The notes under the pieces are model-generated. The model was not told the origin of the DNA and did not search any database. It worked only from the letters and a program-made list of their open reading frames with translations. DNA of 64,000 nucleotides from Actinomycetota bacterium. GTDB taxonomy: Bacteria > Actinomycetota > Acidimicrobiia > Acidimicrobiales > Ilumatobacteraceae. Below are positions 24,644-34,039 of this stretch, piece after piece. Numbering within the stretch: position 1 is the first letter of the stretch; each line of letters begins with the position of its first letter. The position numbers and the translations under genes were made by a program. The DNA lies in contig VFYV01000003.1 in NCBI GenBank assembly GCA_016871395.1, forward strand, positions 62,001 to 126,000, in the 5' to 3' direction.

Positions 24644-25918
24644 ATGGACTATGCCATTCCCGAGTCGATTCAACGCACCCTCGACGAACTCGACGTCTTC
24701 ATCGCGCGTGAGATCGAGCCCCTGCAAGCGGCCGAGGACAACGAGCGTTTCTTCGACCATCGACGCGAGTGGGCCCGCACCGACTTCGACAACGATGGCG
24801 TCCCCCGGCCCGAGTGGGAGGACTTGTTGCGCGAGATGCGCCGCCGCGCCGACGCCGCCGGGTGGCTTCGTCTGGCCCTGCCACCGGAGTTCGGTGGTCG
24901 CAACGCCTCCAATCTCGAGATGGCCATCATTCGCGAACATCTGGCCACCAAGGGACTCGGCCTGCACAACGACCTGCAGAACGAGTCGTCGGTGGTGGGC
25001 AACTTCCCGACCGTGCTGATGATGCGTGACTTCGGCACCGAGGAGCAGAAGAAGGAGTGGATGTCGGGATTTCTCGACGGCACCAAGCGTCTGGCCTTCG
25101 GCCTGACCGAACCGAATCACGGCAGCGACGCCACCTTCCTCGAGACCACCGCGGTACGCGACGGCGACGAGTGGGTCATCAACGGCATGAAGCGATGGAA
25201 CAGCGGCCTGCATCACGCCACCCACGACATCATCTTCGCGCGCACCTCCGGAGAACCCGGAAGCCCCATCGGCATCTCGGCCTTCCTCGTCCCGACGGAC
25301 TCACCGGGCTTCAAGGTCGATTTCTTCTGGTGGACGTTCAACATGCCCACCGATCACGCCGAGGTCAGCATGAAAGACGTTCGCGTGCCGGCCGAGGCGT
25401 TGTTCGGGCGACTCGATCACGGACTCGACCTCGCTCAGCATTTCGTGCACGAGAACCGCATCCGTCAGGCTGCCTCGTCGCTGGGTGCCGCGCAGTACTG
25501 CATCAACGAAGCCGTGGCGTACGCGAACTCGCGCGTCACGTGGGGCAAGAAACTCTCCAGCAATCAGGGCATCCAGTTCCCGCTGATCGAATTGCACACC
25601 GAGGCCGCCATGTTGCGGCAACTGATTCGCTACACCGCCTGGATGATGGACAACTCGGTGAAGTCGGACCGTCCCGACGTGGAGGGCTTCATGGAGTTCA
25701 CACACCTCGTCGCCATGTGCAATTACCGAGCGAATCGCCTCTGTTGCGATGCCGCCGATCGGGCGATGCAGACCTGCGGGGGAGTCGGATACAGCCGACA
25801 CATGCCCTTCGAGCACATCTACCGTCATCACCGTCGCTACCGCATCACCGAGGGGGCCGAGGAGATCCAGATGCGCAAGGTCGGTCAGCACCTGTTCGGA
25901 TTCGGTCGCAAGAAGTAG
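24644..25918 (+). CDS. Acyl-CoA dehydrogenase, second type
   Basis: Acyl-CoA dehydrogenase of 424 aa, beginning MDYAIPESIQRTLDELDVFIAREIEPLQ. FAD contact segments FGLTEPNHGSDATFLETTAV and WVINGMKRWNSGLHHATHDIIFART are clear. The C-terminal catalytic region reads YRITEGAEEIQMRKVGQHLFG and keeps a Glu in the usual catalytic-base position. It is only distantly similar to the divergent FadE30-like enzyme. Substrate unknown; shared control from the 102-bp divergent region is likely. Confidence 0.88.
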   Translation: MDYAIPESIQRTLDELDVFIAREIEPLQAAEDNERFFDHRREWARTDFDNDGVPRPEWEDLLREMRRRADAAGWLRLALPPEFGGRNASNLEMAIIREHLATKGLGLHNDLQNESSVVGNFPTVLMMRDFGTEEQKKEWMSGFLDGTKRLAFGLTEPNHGSDATFLETTAVRDGDEWVINGMKRWNSGLHHATHDIIFARTSGEPGSPIGISAFLVPTDSPGFKVDFFWWTFNMPTDHAEVSMKDVRVPAEALFGRLDHGLDLAQHFVHENRIRQAASSLGAAQYCINEAVAYANSRVTWGKKLSSNQGIQFPLIELHTEAAMLRQLIRYTAWMMDNSVKSDRPDVEGFMEFTHLVAMCNYRANRLCCDAADRAMQTCGGVGYSRHMPFEHIYRHHRRYRITEGAEEIQMRKVGQHLFGFGRKK

Positions 25919-25927
25919 TTCGGCGAC

Positions 25928-26941
25928 TCAACCCGCGAAAACGGTCGCTTGCCCGCGCATGATCACGTGGACGCGAGCACCCACCGGCGCCAATTCGGCG
26001 ACACTGACGCGCACCGACACGACCTCGCCGTTTTCGAGTCGCACGCCGATGGTGCCGTCGTGACCGTAGTACGCGCGCCGCTCCACGAGGCCGGGGACTC
26101 CGTCGCTCGACACACTCAGTTGCTCGGGGCGGATCAGGACGGTCGCCGTTCCGGCCGCGATGTCGCTCGCCTGTGTTCCGAGCACGTGGGTGACAGAACT
26201 GCCGTCGGCGTGCGCCGTGAGGAGGTTCGCATCTCCGATGAATCGTGCGACCTCCACCGACGCGGGTCGCTCGTAGATGTCGGTGGGCGAACCTTGTTGG
26301 GCCACCATTCCGCCGAGCAGCACGACGACGTGGTCGGCGATCGACATGGCCTCCTCTTGATCGTGGGTGACCAGGAGCGTGGTGGTACTGGCGGCACGAA
26401 GAATGCCGATCACCTCGTCACGAATGCCGGCCCGCAAACCGGCGTCGAGTGCCGAGAACGGTTCGTCGAGAAGCACCAAGTGGGGCGAGGGTGCCAGAGC
26501 CCGAGCCAGTGCGACGCGTTGTTGCTGACCGCCCGATATCTCCGAGGGTCGACGTGATCCCATGTCGGAGAGGCCGACCAAGTCGATCAATTCGTCGATT
26601 CGGTGCTGGCTTTTTCTCGGCAAACCGAAGCCGATGTTGTCCGCCACATCGAGGTGAGGAAAGAGTGCACCCTCTTGAGGCACGATGCCGATGCCTCGTC
26701 GGTCCGGGCGCACGTGGACGCTCGATGATCCGACCACCTCACCATCGATCTCGATCCGGCCGTCACCCACGCGTTCGAAACCGGCGATGAGTCGAAGAAG
26801 CGTCGTCTTGCCCTGACCGGACGGGCCGAGAACCGCGGTGAGGCTGCCACGGGGTGCGTCGAAAGACACCCCCGAGAGAACCGACAGGGAGCCGAACGAC
26901 TTGGAGACGTCGGTGAGGCGCAAGATGGGAGTCGTGTTCAT
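25928..26941 (-). CDS. fbpC: Ferric iron-type ABC transporter ATP-binding protein
   Basis: ATPase of 337 aa with Walker A GPSGQGKTTL, Q-loop IGIVPQEGALFPHL, signature SGGQQQRVALARAL, Walker B LVLLDEPFSALDAGL, switch His in VTHDQEEAM, and a C-terminal TOBE-like beta domain of about 100 residues. This is the FbpC/PotA-type arrangement. It starts 10 nt after the permease stop. It powers the import system encoded by 29603-25928. Confidence 0.9.
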   Translation of the reverse strand: MNTTPILRLTDVSKSFGSLSVLSGVSFDAPRGSLTAVLGPSGQGKTTLLRLIAGFERVGDGRIEIDGEVVGSSSVHVRPDRRGIGIVPQEGALFPHLDVADNIGFGLPRKSQHRIDELIDLVGLSDMGSRRPSEISGGQQQRVALARALAPSPHLVLLDEPFSALDAGLRAGIRDEVIGILRAASTTTLLVTHDQEEAMSIADHVVVLLGGMVAQQGSPTDIYERPASVEVARFIGDANLLTAHADGSSVTHVLGTQASDIAAGTATVLIRPEQLSVSSDGVPGLVERRAYYGHDGTIGVRLENGEVVSVRVSVAELAPVGARVHVIMRGQATVFAG

Positions 26942-26951
26942 GGATGGCGAA

Positions 26952-28475
26952 TCAACGTTGTGAGGTGGCGATGGCGGTGGGAATCGCCACGAAAATGATG
27001 ATGGCCAAAGCGTACGGACCGGCCGCGGCGTAGTCCGACACCGATGTATGGGTCCAGAGCCGCGTGGCCAACGTTTCGGTGCCGGTGGGGCGCAGAAGCA
27101 TCGTCACCGGAAGTTCCTTCATCGCCGCCAAGGTGACGAGTGCAGTAGCCGACGCGATGCCCGGGGCGATGAGCGGAAGGTTGACCCGTCGGATCACGGC
27201 CATCGGCCCGCTGCCCAGTGAACGCGCGACATCGTCGAGGCCGAGGGGGATCTGTTCGGCGCTCGAACGCACTCCTCCCACCGCCACCGGCAGGAACAGA
27301 GCCACGTAGGCGAGCACCAGAAACGGCGACTCCAAGTACACCGGGCGGAAGAATCTGACCCCGATGAAGACCATCGAGATCGCCACCACGATGCCGGGCA
27401 ACGCGTGGGTGACGTACGTGGCACGGTCGAGCAGCAACGAGGTCCGACTTCGGTATCGCGCCACCAGAAGTCCGATGGGCAGAGCGACCAGCACCGTGAT
27501 GCAGGCGGCCACGAGGGAGTAGCGCACCGAACCCCACAACGCCGCGGCGACGTCGCCCACGCCGTCCTCGACGCCGTGGTCCGACACCCACGCGAGGATG
27601 CGCCAGAGAGGAAACAGCACGGCAAGGCCGACGACGATGACGATGGCCGCATGGAACCAGATCGCGAGCGAGCGAAGTCGTATCGGTCGTGGTCGTGCGA
27701 CGGCGCGCGACGTCATGGTGGACACCGCGCGACCGCGGGCCACCGCCTCGGCGGCCACCAACACCAACGCGATCATCACCAGCACGACCGCCAACACGGC
27801 TGCGCGCGAGGGATTGAAGCCCGCTCGGTAGGCGCCGTAGATGACCCAGGTGAATGCGTCGTAACGCATGGTGGCCACGGCGCCGAAGTCACTGAGAACA
27901 TAGAGTGCGACGAGTAGCGACCCGGCGGTGATGGTGCCCCGACACTGGCGTGCGGCCAGCACGATCAAGCGAGGCACCGATCCCTTGCCATGGATCGTGG
28001 CGATCTCATCGAGCGATTGATCCAGTCGCCCGAAGGCCGCGGTGAGGGGCAGGTAGACGTACGGGTACGACACGGCCGTCAGAACCAGAAACGCGCCCCA
28101 GAACCCGGCGAACGACGATTCCCAACTGATCCAGGCGAAGGCCGCGAGATAACTCGGAATGGCCAGCGGCAACGCCAACGCGACGCGCCACACGCGACGC
28201 CCCCGCAGATCGCTGCGCATCACCGACCACGCGAGAGGCACGGCGATGACGACGCTGGCCACGGTCACGCAGGCGGCCAAGAAACCGCTACGAACCACCA
28301 GATCGAGGGTTCGCCGTTGCCAGAGTTCGTCCCAAAGGAAGCCGGCTCCACGGTCGAAGGCGACATCGACCAGATACGCGAGAGGCACCAGGGAGGCCAA
28401 AGCTGCCAGCACCGCTGGGATGATCAGCGGGGCCGGCAGCTTGGAGCGCCAAGAGGATCCTCGGGCCGACGTCAC
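26952..28475 (-). CDS. fbpB: Ferric iron-type ABC transporter permease (fused two-half permease)
   Basis: Membrane permease of 507 aa with about twelve helices and two copies of the binding-protein-dependent transport domain, as in FbpB/SfuB. The EAA-type loops can be seen: LDQSLDEIATIHGKGSVPRLIVLAARQC in the first half and IPLGLDDVARSLGSGPMAVIRRVNLPL in the second. The start is a GTG at 28475, 15 nt after the binding-protein stop. A CACACT hexamer 6 nt before the GTG could be an internal promoter or chance. Confidence 0.9.
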   Translation of the reverse strand: MTSARGSSWRSKLPAPLIIPAVLAALASLVPLAYLVDVAFDRGAGFLWDELWQRRTLDLVVRSGFLAACVTVASVVIAVPLAWSVMRSDLRGRRVWRVALALPLAIPSYLAAFAWISWESSFAGFWGAFLVLTAVSYPYVYLPLTAAFGRLDQSLDEIATIHGKGSVPRLIVLAARQCRGTITAGSLLVALYVLSDFGAVATMRYDAFTWVIYGAYRAGFNPSRAAVLAVVLVMIALVLVAAEAVARGRAVSTMTSRAVARPRPIRLRSLAIWFHAAIVIVVGLAVLFPLWRILAWVSDHGVEDGVGDVAAALWGSVRYSLVAACITVLVALPIGLLVARYRSRTSLLLDRATYVTHALPGIVVAISMVFIGVRFFRPVYLESPFLVLAYVALFLPVAVGGVRSSAEQIPLGLDDVARSLGSGPMAVIRRVNLPLIAPGIASATALVTLAAMKELPVTMLLRPTGTETLATRLWTHTSVSDYAAAGPYALAIIIFVAIPTAIATSQR

Positions 28476-28490
28476 GGACTCAGTGTGCCG

Positions 28491-29603
28491 TCACCGGGTG
28501 AGCAGACCGACCTCGGCCAGCAACTCCTGGGTCTCGGCGATGCTCGAGAGGTCCGACAAGTCCACCGCCGGGGGGTCCAGTTCGTCCAGGGTGGGTAATC
28601 CGTCGGCCGGGGCGATTCCGGCCACGAGCGGGTACTCGGAGGACCGTTCGACGAAATACTCCTGGCCGGCGTCAGAGACGAGGTAGGACACGAAGCACTG
28701 TGCCGCTTGGTCGTTGTCGGAGTTGTCGAGAACCCCGGCGCCCGCGACGTTGACGAGTCCACCGATGTCTCCGGGCAGGTACTGGTTCTCGGCCACCACG
28801 GCCTCGGCTCCCTCGGCCTCGATCTTCTCGAACAGGTAGTAGTGGTTCACGAGTCCGAGCGCCACCTCGCCCGAGTTCACCGCGTCACGCACCGCCGCGT
28901 TCTTCTCGAACGCCATCGGCTCGTTGGCGGCGAAGGCTTCCAGCCACTCGCGCGCCGCATCCTCGCCCCTTGTCACCCGCAAGGCGGTGACGAACGACTG
29001 CCACGACGCATTGGTGGGAGCGAAGCCGACTCGGCCTTTCCACGTCGGATCGAGCAACTCGTCGACCGTCGTCGGCGGGGTCGGCGCGAGGTCCGGGTTG
29101 TACACGATCACCCGCACCCGACCACTGGATCCCACCCAGTCGTTGGTGCGGGAACGAAACTCGACGGGCACGCGATCGAGCGTGGAGGAGCGCAGCTGCG
29201 CGAACAGGTTCGCTGATGCCACGGCACCCAGAGCACCGGCATCCTGCGAGAAGAACACGTCGGCGGTCGTGGCCGAATCCTCGGTGAGGATTTGGCCGGC
29301 CAACTCGCCGCTGTCGCCGTAACGGGCGTCGACGGTCACACCGGTCTCGCTGGTGAACTGGATGTACAGATCGGCGACGAGCTTTTCGCTTCGCCCGGAG
29401 TACACCGTCAAAGATCCGCTCGCCTCATCACACGGATTCGTGTCGGCGGCGATGCTGGTCTCGGGCGCCTCTGAGTTGCTCGGGGTTGGCGCCTCTGAGT
29501 TGCTCGGGGTTGTGGAATCGCTCCCGCCGCAGGCGACGAGGGTTCCGGTGATGACGAGGCTCGTCGCGATGACGAGGCTCGTGCGGTGGGCCAACAATCT
29601 CAT
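28491..29603 (-). CDS. fbpA: Iron ABC transporter substrate-binding lipoprotein (FbpA/FutA type)
   Basis: Secreted lipoprotein of 370 aa with signal peptide and lipobox LVACGGSD. A low-complexity spacer contains an octapeptide repeat (TPSNSEAP twice). The periplasmic-binding domain begins SGSLTVYSGRSEKLVADLYIQFTSETGV, the hallmark start of ferric-binding proteins. Further family stretches are GELAGQILTEDSATTADVFFSQDAG and the YYLFEKI tyrosines that would coordinate iron. Two DtxR/IdeR-like boxes lie about 60-90 bp upstream, consistent with iron repression. Confidence 0.9.
   Translation of the reverse strand: MRLLAHRTSLVIATSLVITGTLVACGGSDSTTPSNSEAPTPSNSEAPETSIAADTNPCDEASGSLTVYSGRSEKLVADLYIQFTSETGVTVDARYGDSGELAGQILTEDSATTADVFFSQDAGALGAVASANLFAQLRSSTLDRVPVEFRSRTNDWVGSSGRVRVIVYNPDLAPTPPTTVDELLDPTWKGRVGFAPTNASWQSFVTALRVTRGEDAAREWLEAFAANEPMAFEKNAAVRDAVNSGEVALGLVNHYYLFEKIEAEGAEAVVAENQYLPGDIGGLVNVAGAGVLDNSDNDQAAQCFVSYLVSDAGQEYFVERSSEYPLVAGIAPADGLPTLDELDPPAVDLSDLSSIAETQELLAEVGLLTR
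29464..29511. repeat. Perfect 24-bp tandem duplication inside fbpA
   Basis: The unit GGCGCCTCTGAGTTGCTCGGGG plus TT occurs twice back to back. It encodes the spacer repeat NSEAPTPS in the lipoprotein just after the lipid-attached cysteine, so copy-number changes would only alter the tether length. Confidence 0.85.
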
Positions 29604-29659
29604 GGTGACTCTTTTCGGTAGTAGGTTGGCGGGGTGGTTGCGGGGGCCGCTCCGCCCTC

Positions 29660-29675
29660 GTTAGGCGAACCTAAC
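29660..29675. promoter_or_regulatory. DtxR/IdeR-like iron box 1
   Basis: GTTAGGCGAACCTAAC, an inverted repeat. Read on the fbpA strand it is TTAGGTTCGCCTAAC, matching 14 of the first 15 bases of the DtxR/IdeR consensus TTAGGTTAGCCTAAC as I remember it. It contains TAGGTT, a plausible -10 for fbpA. Confidence 0.8.
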
Positions 29676-29679
29676 AGTT

Positions 29680-29695
29680 GTTAGGCATACCTAAC
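29680..29695. promoter_or_regulatory. DtxR/IdeR-like iron box 2
   Basis: GTTAGGCATACCTAAC, spaced exactly 20 bp (two helical turns) from box 1. It is the same inverted-repeat design, and is suited to side-by-side binding of two repressor dimers. Confidence 0.8.
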
Positions 29696-29727
29696 AACTT
29701 TTCTTTTCCGGGTCGCCCTTCGCCCAA

Positions 29728-29733
29728 TAACCT
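29728..29733 (+). promoter_or_regulatory. -10 hexamer of leaderless promoter, ilvD
   Basis: TAACCT 6 nt before the ilvD ATG. The two iron boxes end about 33 bp upstream of it. Confidence 0.55.
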
Positions 29734-29739
29734 GCGGAT

Positions 29740-31461
29740 ATGGCTCTTCACCCCTCCGATCGTCCCGCGGGCACCTCGGTCGACGTCAAGCCCCGAAGTC
29801 GTGACGTCACCGACGGCATTCAAAAAGCGGCCTCGCGGGCCATGTTGCGCGCCGTTGGTCTCACCGACGACGACTGGGACAAACCCCAGGTCGGCGTGGC
29901 CTCGTCGTGGAACGAGATCACGCCGTGCAACATGTCGATCCGACGACTCACCGAGGCGGCCAAAGAGGGGGTTCGCTCTGCCGGTGGTGTGGCGCTGGAG
30001 TTCGGCACCATCACCGTCAGCGACGGTATCTCCATGGGTCACGAAGGCATGCGCGCGTCGCTCGTGAGTCGAGAGGTCATCTGTGACTCCGTGGAGGCCG
30101 TGATGCACGCCGAACGACTCGACGGTCTCGTGGCCACGGGCGGCTGTGACAAGAGCATGCCCGGAATGATGATGGCCATCGCGCGCCTGAACCTTCCGGC
30201 GGTCTTCATCTACAACGGATCCACGCTGCCCGGTCGACACGACGGAAAGAACATCGACATCACGACGGTCTTCGAGGCCATCGGTGCGTGCGCGGCCGGC
30301 ACCATGAGCGAGAGCGAACTCATCGCGATCGAGAAGGCCGCGTGCCCGGGCGAGGGCGCGTGTGGCGGCATGTTCACCGCCAACACCATGTCGTCCATCG
30401 GTGAGGCCCTCGGGTTGTCGCTGCCCGGATCGGCTTCGGCTCCGGCAGTGGATCCCAGTCGCGAGGTCGATGCCCGACGCGCCGGCGAGGCCGTGGTGAA
30501 CATGCTCCGCCTCGGTGTTCGCCCGCGCGACATCCTCACCAAGAAGGCCTTCGAGAACGCCATCGTTTTGTTCAACGCGCTCGGCGGAAGCACCAATGCG
30601 GTGCTTCATCTGCTGGCGATCGCCAACGAAGCCGGCGTTCCGTTGGAACTCGAGGACTTCAACCGAATCGCGGCGCGGGCCCCACACATCGCCGACATGA
30701 AGCCCGGTGGCAAGTACCACATGACCGACCTGCATCGAGTGGGCGGTGTCCCTGCCGTCATGAAACATCTTCTCGACGCCGGGTTGTTGCACGGCGACGT
30801 GCTCACCTGCACGGGCCAGACCCTGGCCGAGAACCTGGCCGAGATCGCCCCGCCGGCTCCGGACGGTGAGGTGGTGCATCCCTTGTCGAACCCCATCAAC
30901 GCTGAGGGTGGAATCGTGGTCCTGAGCGGATCGCTGGCCCCGAAGGGGTCCGTGGTGAAAGTGGCCGGTCTCACGCCCGATCAACGTCGCTTCGAGGGTT
31001 CCGCGCGGGTGTTCGACGGTGAGGACGGTGCGATGGCCGCCATCATGGCCGGAGAGATCCAGCCGAACACGGTGCTCGTCATTCGCTACGAGGGTCCCAA
31101 GGGTGGCCCGGGCATGCGTGAGATGTTGGCCATCACGGGCGCGTTGAAAGGTGCCGGGCGGGGTGCCGACTGCGCGCTCATCACCGACGGCCGATTCAGT
31201 GGCGGCACGTGGGGATTCTGCATCGGTCACGTGGCCCCCGAAGCCGTCGACGGTGGACCGATCGCGTTCGTGCGCGACGGCGATCGCATTCGCATCGACG
31301 TGGCCAGCCACGGTCTCGACTTGTTGGTCGACGACGCCGAGTTGGCCCGCCGGCGCCAGGGGTGGACGCCGAATCCGCCGCGTTACACGAGTGGCGTGTT
31401 GGGCAAGTACGCCCGCCTCGCGCAGGGCGCCGACAAGGGCGCGATCACGAACCTGTTGTGA
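29740..31461 (+). CDS. ilvD: Dihydroxy-acid dehydratase
   Basis: Fe-S enzyme of valine, leucine and isoleucine synthesis, 573 aa, converting dihydroxyacids to 2-oxoacids. Cluster cysteines are visible in [30 protein letters not shown] and [16 protein letters not shown]. The C-terminal [20 protein letters not shown] segment is typical. It is monocistronic, 5 kb from ilvBNC, divergent from the iron transporter. The iron boxes between them might make this Fe-S enzyme iron-responsive too, which is inference. Confidence 0.95.
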   Translation: MALHPSDRPAGTSVDVKPRSRDVTDGIQKAASRAMLRAVGLTDDDWDKPQVGVASSWNEITPCNMSIRRLTEAAKEGVRSAGGVALEFGTITVSDGISMGHEGMRASLVSREVICDSVEAVMHAERLDGLVATGGCDKSMPGMMMAIARLNLPAVFIYNGSTLPGRHDGKNIDITTVFEAIGACAAGTMSESELIAIEKAACPGEGACGGMFTANTMSSIGEALGLSLPGSASAPAVDPSREVDARRAGEAVVNMLRLGVRPRDILTKKAFENAIVLFNALGGSTNAVLHLLAIANEAGVPLELEDFNRIAARAPHIADMKPGGKYHMTDLHRVGGVPAVMKHLLDAGLLHGDVLTCTGQTLAENLAEIAPPAPDGEVVHPLSNPINAEGGIVVLSGSLAPKGSVVKVAGLTPDQRRFEGSARVFDGEDGAMAAIMAGEIQPNTVLVIRYEGPKGGPGMREMLAITGALKGAGRGADCALITDGRFSGGTWGFCIGHVAPEAVDGGPIAFVRDGDRIRIDVASHGLDLLVDDAELARRRQGWTPNPPRYTSGVLGKYARLAQGADKGAITNLL

Positions 31462-31819
31462 GTCGTGCCCGTCGCGTTCGCGCGGCGAGTCGCCAGCCGT
31501 TCAAAACCGCGCCGGTGAAGACCGTGGCGACGATCACGAACGCGGTCGCTGTGCCGTCGTCGAACACGACCTTGCGCAGAACCATGCCGAAGGCCACCGT
31601 CGTGATCCACACGATGACGCCGGTTCGCACCACGACGGGGGACCTCCATGCGCGCGCGAGCAACCACCCGGCCAGCAGGGCGATGATGAACGGGGCGGCG
31701 GTCTCGAGTACCCCGGTCGGAGCCACGCCCTCGTCGTGATTACGACGCCCGACGGTCACGAACACGACGATCCCGACGATGTCGGCCACCAACGCCCCGA
31801 GAGCGGCCTGACGCTTCAT
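31445..31819 (-). CDS. DUF3054-type small membrane protein
   Basis: A 124-aa integral membrane protein with about four helices ([62 protein letters not shown]). The R-R-N-H-D-E-G stretch after the first helix fits the actinobacterial DUF3054 family as I recall it; no function is known. The track buries it in a much longer ORF. The ATG at 31819 overlaps the stop of the molybdoenzyme gene as ATGA, so it is translationally coupled to it. Its 3' end overlaps the ilvD 3' end by 17 bp. Confidence 0.7.
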   Translation of the reverse strand: MKRQAALGALVADIVGIVVFVTVGRRNHDEGVAPTGVLETAAPFIIALLAGWLLARAWRSPVVVRTGVIVWITTVAFGMVLRKVVFDDGTATAFVIVATVFTGAVLNGWRLAARTRRARLTTGS

Positions 31820-34038
31820 GGCGTTGCTTTTTCGATCGTGACGATCGCGTTGTAGTCGGGGATTCGGCTGGCGTCCTCGTTCACCGTGGCCTCGATCAGT
31901 GCGTTGCCCTCGGGCCAATGCACCTGCAGGGACCGGCGGGGGAGATCGACCACGTGGGCGGTTCCCTTCATCGTGCCGGTGGCGCTGCGAAGCACGACCC
32001 GGTCGCCGTGTGACACGGCGATCGCGGTGGCGTCGCGGCGGTCGATGTACACCGCATCGCGACCGGCGCCGGTGAGTGGGTCGCGCTCGGCGAAGACCAT
32101 GCTGTTGAACTGTTTTCCCCGTCGGGTGGAAAGCAGGAACGATCCATCGGGAAGATCCGATGGACGAACATCGACGGCGGTGAAGACCGCACGACCATTC
32201 GGCAGCGGGAAGTCGCCGTTGGCGCACAGGTGGCGACCCCCGTACTGCACCGCGTCGTGAGGAGCGTGCAGCGTTTCGATTCCCGCGTACATCGGCACCA
32301 CGCGCGCGATCTCGGCACGCAATCGTTGGTTGTCGATCCAGTCGAACGCTGTCGACAGGTCGGGGCGGACCCGCGTCGCCAGTTCGGCGAAAACGCGCCA
32401 CTCACTGCGTGCCTCCCCGGGTGGATCGACCACTTGGGGACCAAATGCGATGCGACGTTCGGTGGTGGTGCTCGTGCCACCGCCCTCTTGTTCGTAGCGA
32501 GTGGCGGCTGGCAAAAGGATCACGTCGTCTCCCTCGACGAACATCTGCGACGTGAGAACGATGTCCTGATGCACGCGTAGCGGCACTCGCGAGAGTGCCG
32601 CGGCCACTCGGGTGGGGTCGGGCATGACGTCGAGAAAGTTGGAGCCGTCGAGGAACAGCACGTCGATGTCGTCGCACTCGGCCGCCAAGACCATCTCGGG
32701 AGCCGTCAGGCCCGGCGTCGACGGAACGTCGAAACCCCAGTGATCGCTCAGCGCACGAGCGTTGTCGGCGTTCACCGCGGCCCCACCGGGTAGGGCCGTC
32801 GAATACGCGCCCATCTCGGCGCCGCCCTGCACTCCGGAGTGTCCGCGTATGGGCATGAGTCCGGCGCCGTCACGTCCGACGTTGCCCCGTGCGAGAGCCA
32901 CGTTGACGATGGCCTGCACTCCCTCCACGCCATGGCGATGCTGGGTGATGCCCATGCTCCAGATCAGGATGGCCCCGCGCGCATCGGCGTACAGCTTGGT
33001 GAGGGCCTCGAGAGTCGCTACGTCGACACCGGCGTCGGCGAGGAGTTCGTCCATGTCGAGCGAGTCGAGGTGGGTGAGGAGATCGGACCAACCACTGGTG
33101 TGCTCATCGATGAAGTGCCGATCGATCGCACGTCGGTCGATCAAGCGCTTCAGCAGGGCGTTCGCCAACGCGACGTCGCCTTCGGGTCGCACGGGTACGT
33201 GCAGGTCGCAGAGCTTGGTTCCGAAGAGGAACGACTCCGGCTTCGACGGCACCCAGTAGCGCTCGAGACCGGGTTCCAAATACGGATTGATGACCACGAC
33301 CTTGGTGCCGTTCTTCTTGGCCTCGTAGAGGTACTTGGTGAACACCGGTTGATTGTTCGCGACGTTGGCGCCCCACAACACCACGAGGTCGGTCTCCAGC
33401 ACGTCCTGCAGGCTGCACGTGCTGGCGGCCACGCCGATGGTGGCCTTCAGGCCGACCGTCGACGGCGCGTGGCACGTGCGCGCGGCCGAATCGATGTTGG
33501 CCACGCCCATGGCCCGTGCCGCTTTGCCGGCGACGTAGTACACCTCGTTGGTGAGCCCGCGACTGGTGAGGTAGATGGCGGTCCGATCCCCGCCGGCCAA
33601 CTTGACCGCCGTGGCGATGGTGTCCAGGGCCTCGTCCCATCCGATGGGAACAAAGCCCTTCTCCCCGCGTCGTCGACGCATCGGATGGGCGAGACGTCCC
33701 ATCTCGCGTAATTCGGTGCCGGTGCGTTTGGCCAACCACGTCACGTCCGACAGGACACCGTGATCAAATGGTTCCGCGCAGTTCACCTCCAGCAACTTCA
33801 ATCGCGTCGTGCACAAGTGGATTCCGTCGAGGGTCCAGTCGTGCAGACCGGCCACGCCGAGCGCGCAACCATCGCACACGCCCTCGTTCAGGATCTTCCA
33901 CGCCTTCTTCGGCGAGCGCCGAACATTGACGGCGACCCGGGTCATTTCGGCCAGGTGATTCGGTTTGGTGTGCCCGATGCCGTTCGGCGCCAGGCTCACC
34001 CACGAGGACGGGTTCCAACGCCGTGGGGCCACGGCCAA
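31816..34038 (-). CDS. FdhF/YdeP-family molybdopterin oxidoreductase
   Basis: Cytoplasmic molybdopterin enzyme of about 740 aa, resembling formate dehydrogenase alpha subunits of the YdeP subgroup. The N-terminal Fe-S region reads GVCDGCALGVAGLHDWTLDGIHLC. The Mo-ligand position occupied by Sec or Cys in formate dehydrogenases is Cys in SAARTCHAPSTVGL. The C-terminal dinucleotide-binding domain includes LLSTRRGKQFNSMVF. Formate oxidation is a fair guess, but YdeP-type proteins are poorly characterised. The start is TTG 34038 (or GTG 34032), 1 nt after the ino1 stop with GAAGAGA upstream. DUF3054 is coupled downstream. Confidence 0.85.
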   Translation of the reverse strand: MAVAPRRWNPSSWVSLAPNGIGHTKPNHLAEMTRVAVNVRRSPKKAWKILNEGVCDGCALGVAGLHDWTLDGIHLCTTRLKLLEVNCAEPFDHGVLSDVTWLAKRTGTELREMGRLAHPMRRRRGEKGFVPIGWDEALDTIATAVKLAGGDRTAIYLTSRGLTNEVYYVAGKAARAMGVANIDSAARTCHAPSTVGLKATIGVAASTCSLQDVLETDLVVLWGANVANNQPVFTKYLYEAKKNGTKVVVINPYLEPGLERYWVPSKPESFLFGTKLCDLHVPVRPEGDVALANALLKRLIDRRAIDRHFIDEHTSGWSDLLTHLDSLDMDELLADAGVDVATLEALTKLYADARGAILIWSMGITQHRHGVEGVQAIVNVALARGNVGRDGAGLMPIRGHSGVQGGAEMGAYSTALPGGAAVNADNARALSDHWGFDVPSTPGLTAPEMVLAAECDDIDVLFLDGSNFLDVMPDPTRVAAALSRVPLRVHQDIVLTSQMFVEGDDVILLPAATRYEQEGGGTSTTTERRIAFGPQVVDPPGEARSEWRVFAELATRVRPDLSTAFDWIDNQRLRAEIARVVPMYAGIETLHAPHDAVQYGGRHLCANGDFPLPNGRAVFTAVDVRPSDLPDGSFLLSTRRGKQFNSMVFAERDPLTGAGRDAVYIDRRDATAIAVSHGDRVVLRSATGTMKGTAHVVDLPRRSLQVHWPEGNALIEATVNEDASRIPDYNAIVTIEKATP

Positions 34039-34039
34039 C

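Noticed and set aside
29671-31311. 546-aa minus-strand ORF opposite ilvD
   Set aside because: Antisense shadow of ilvD, and it would run through the iron boxes.
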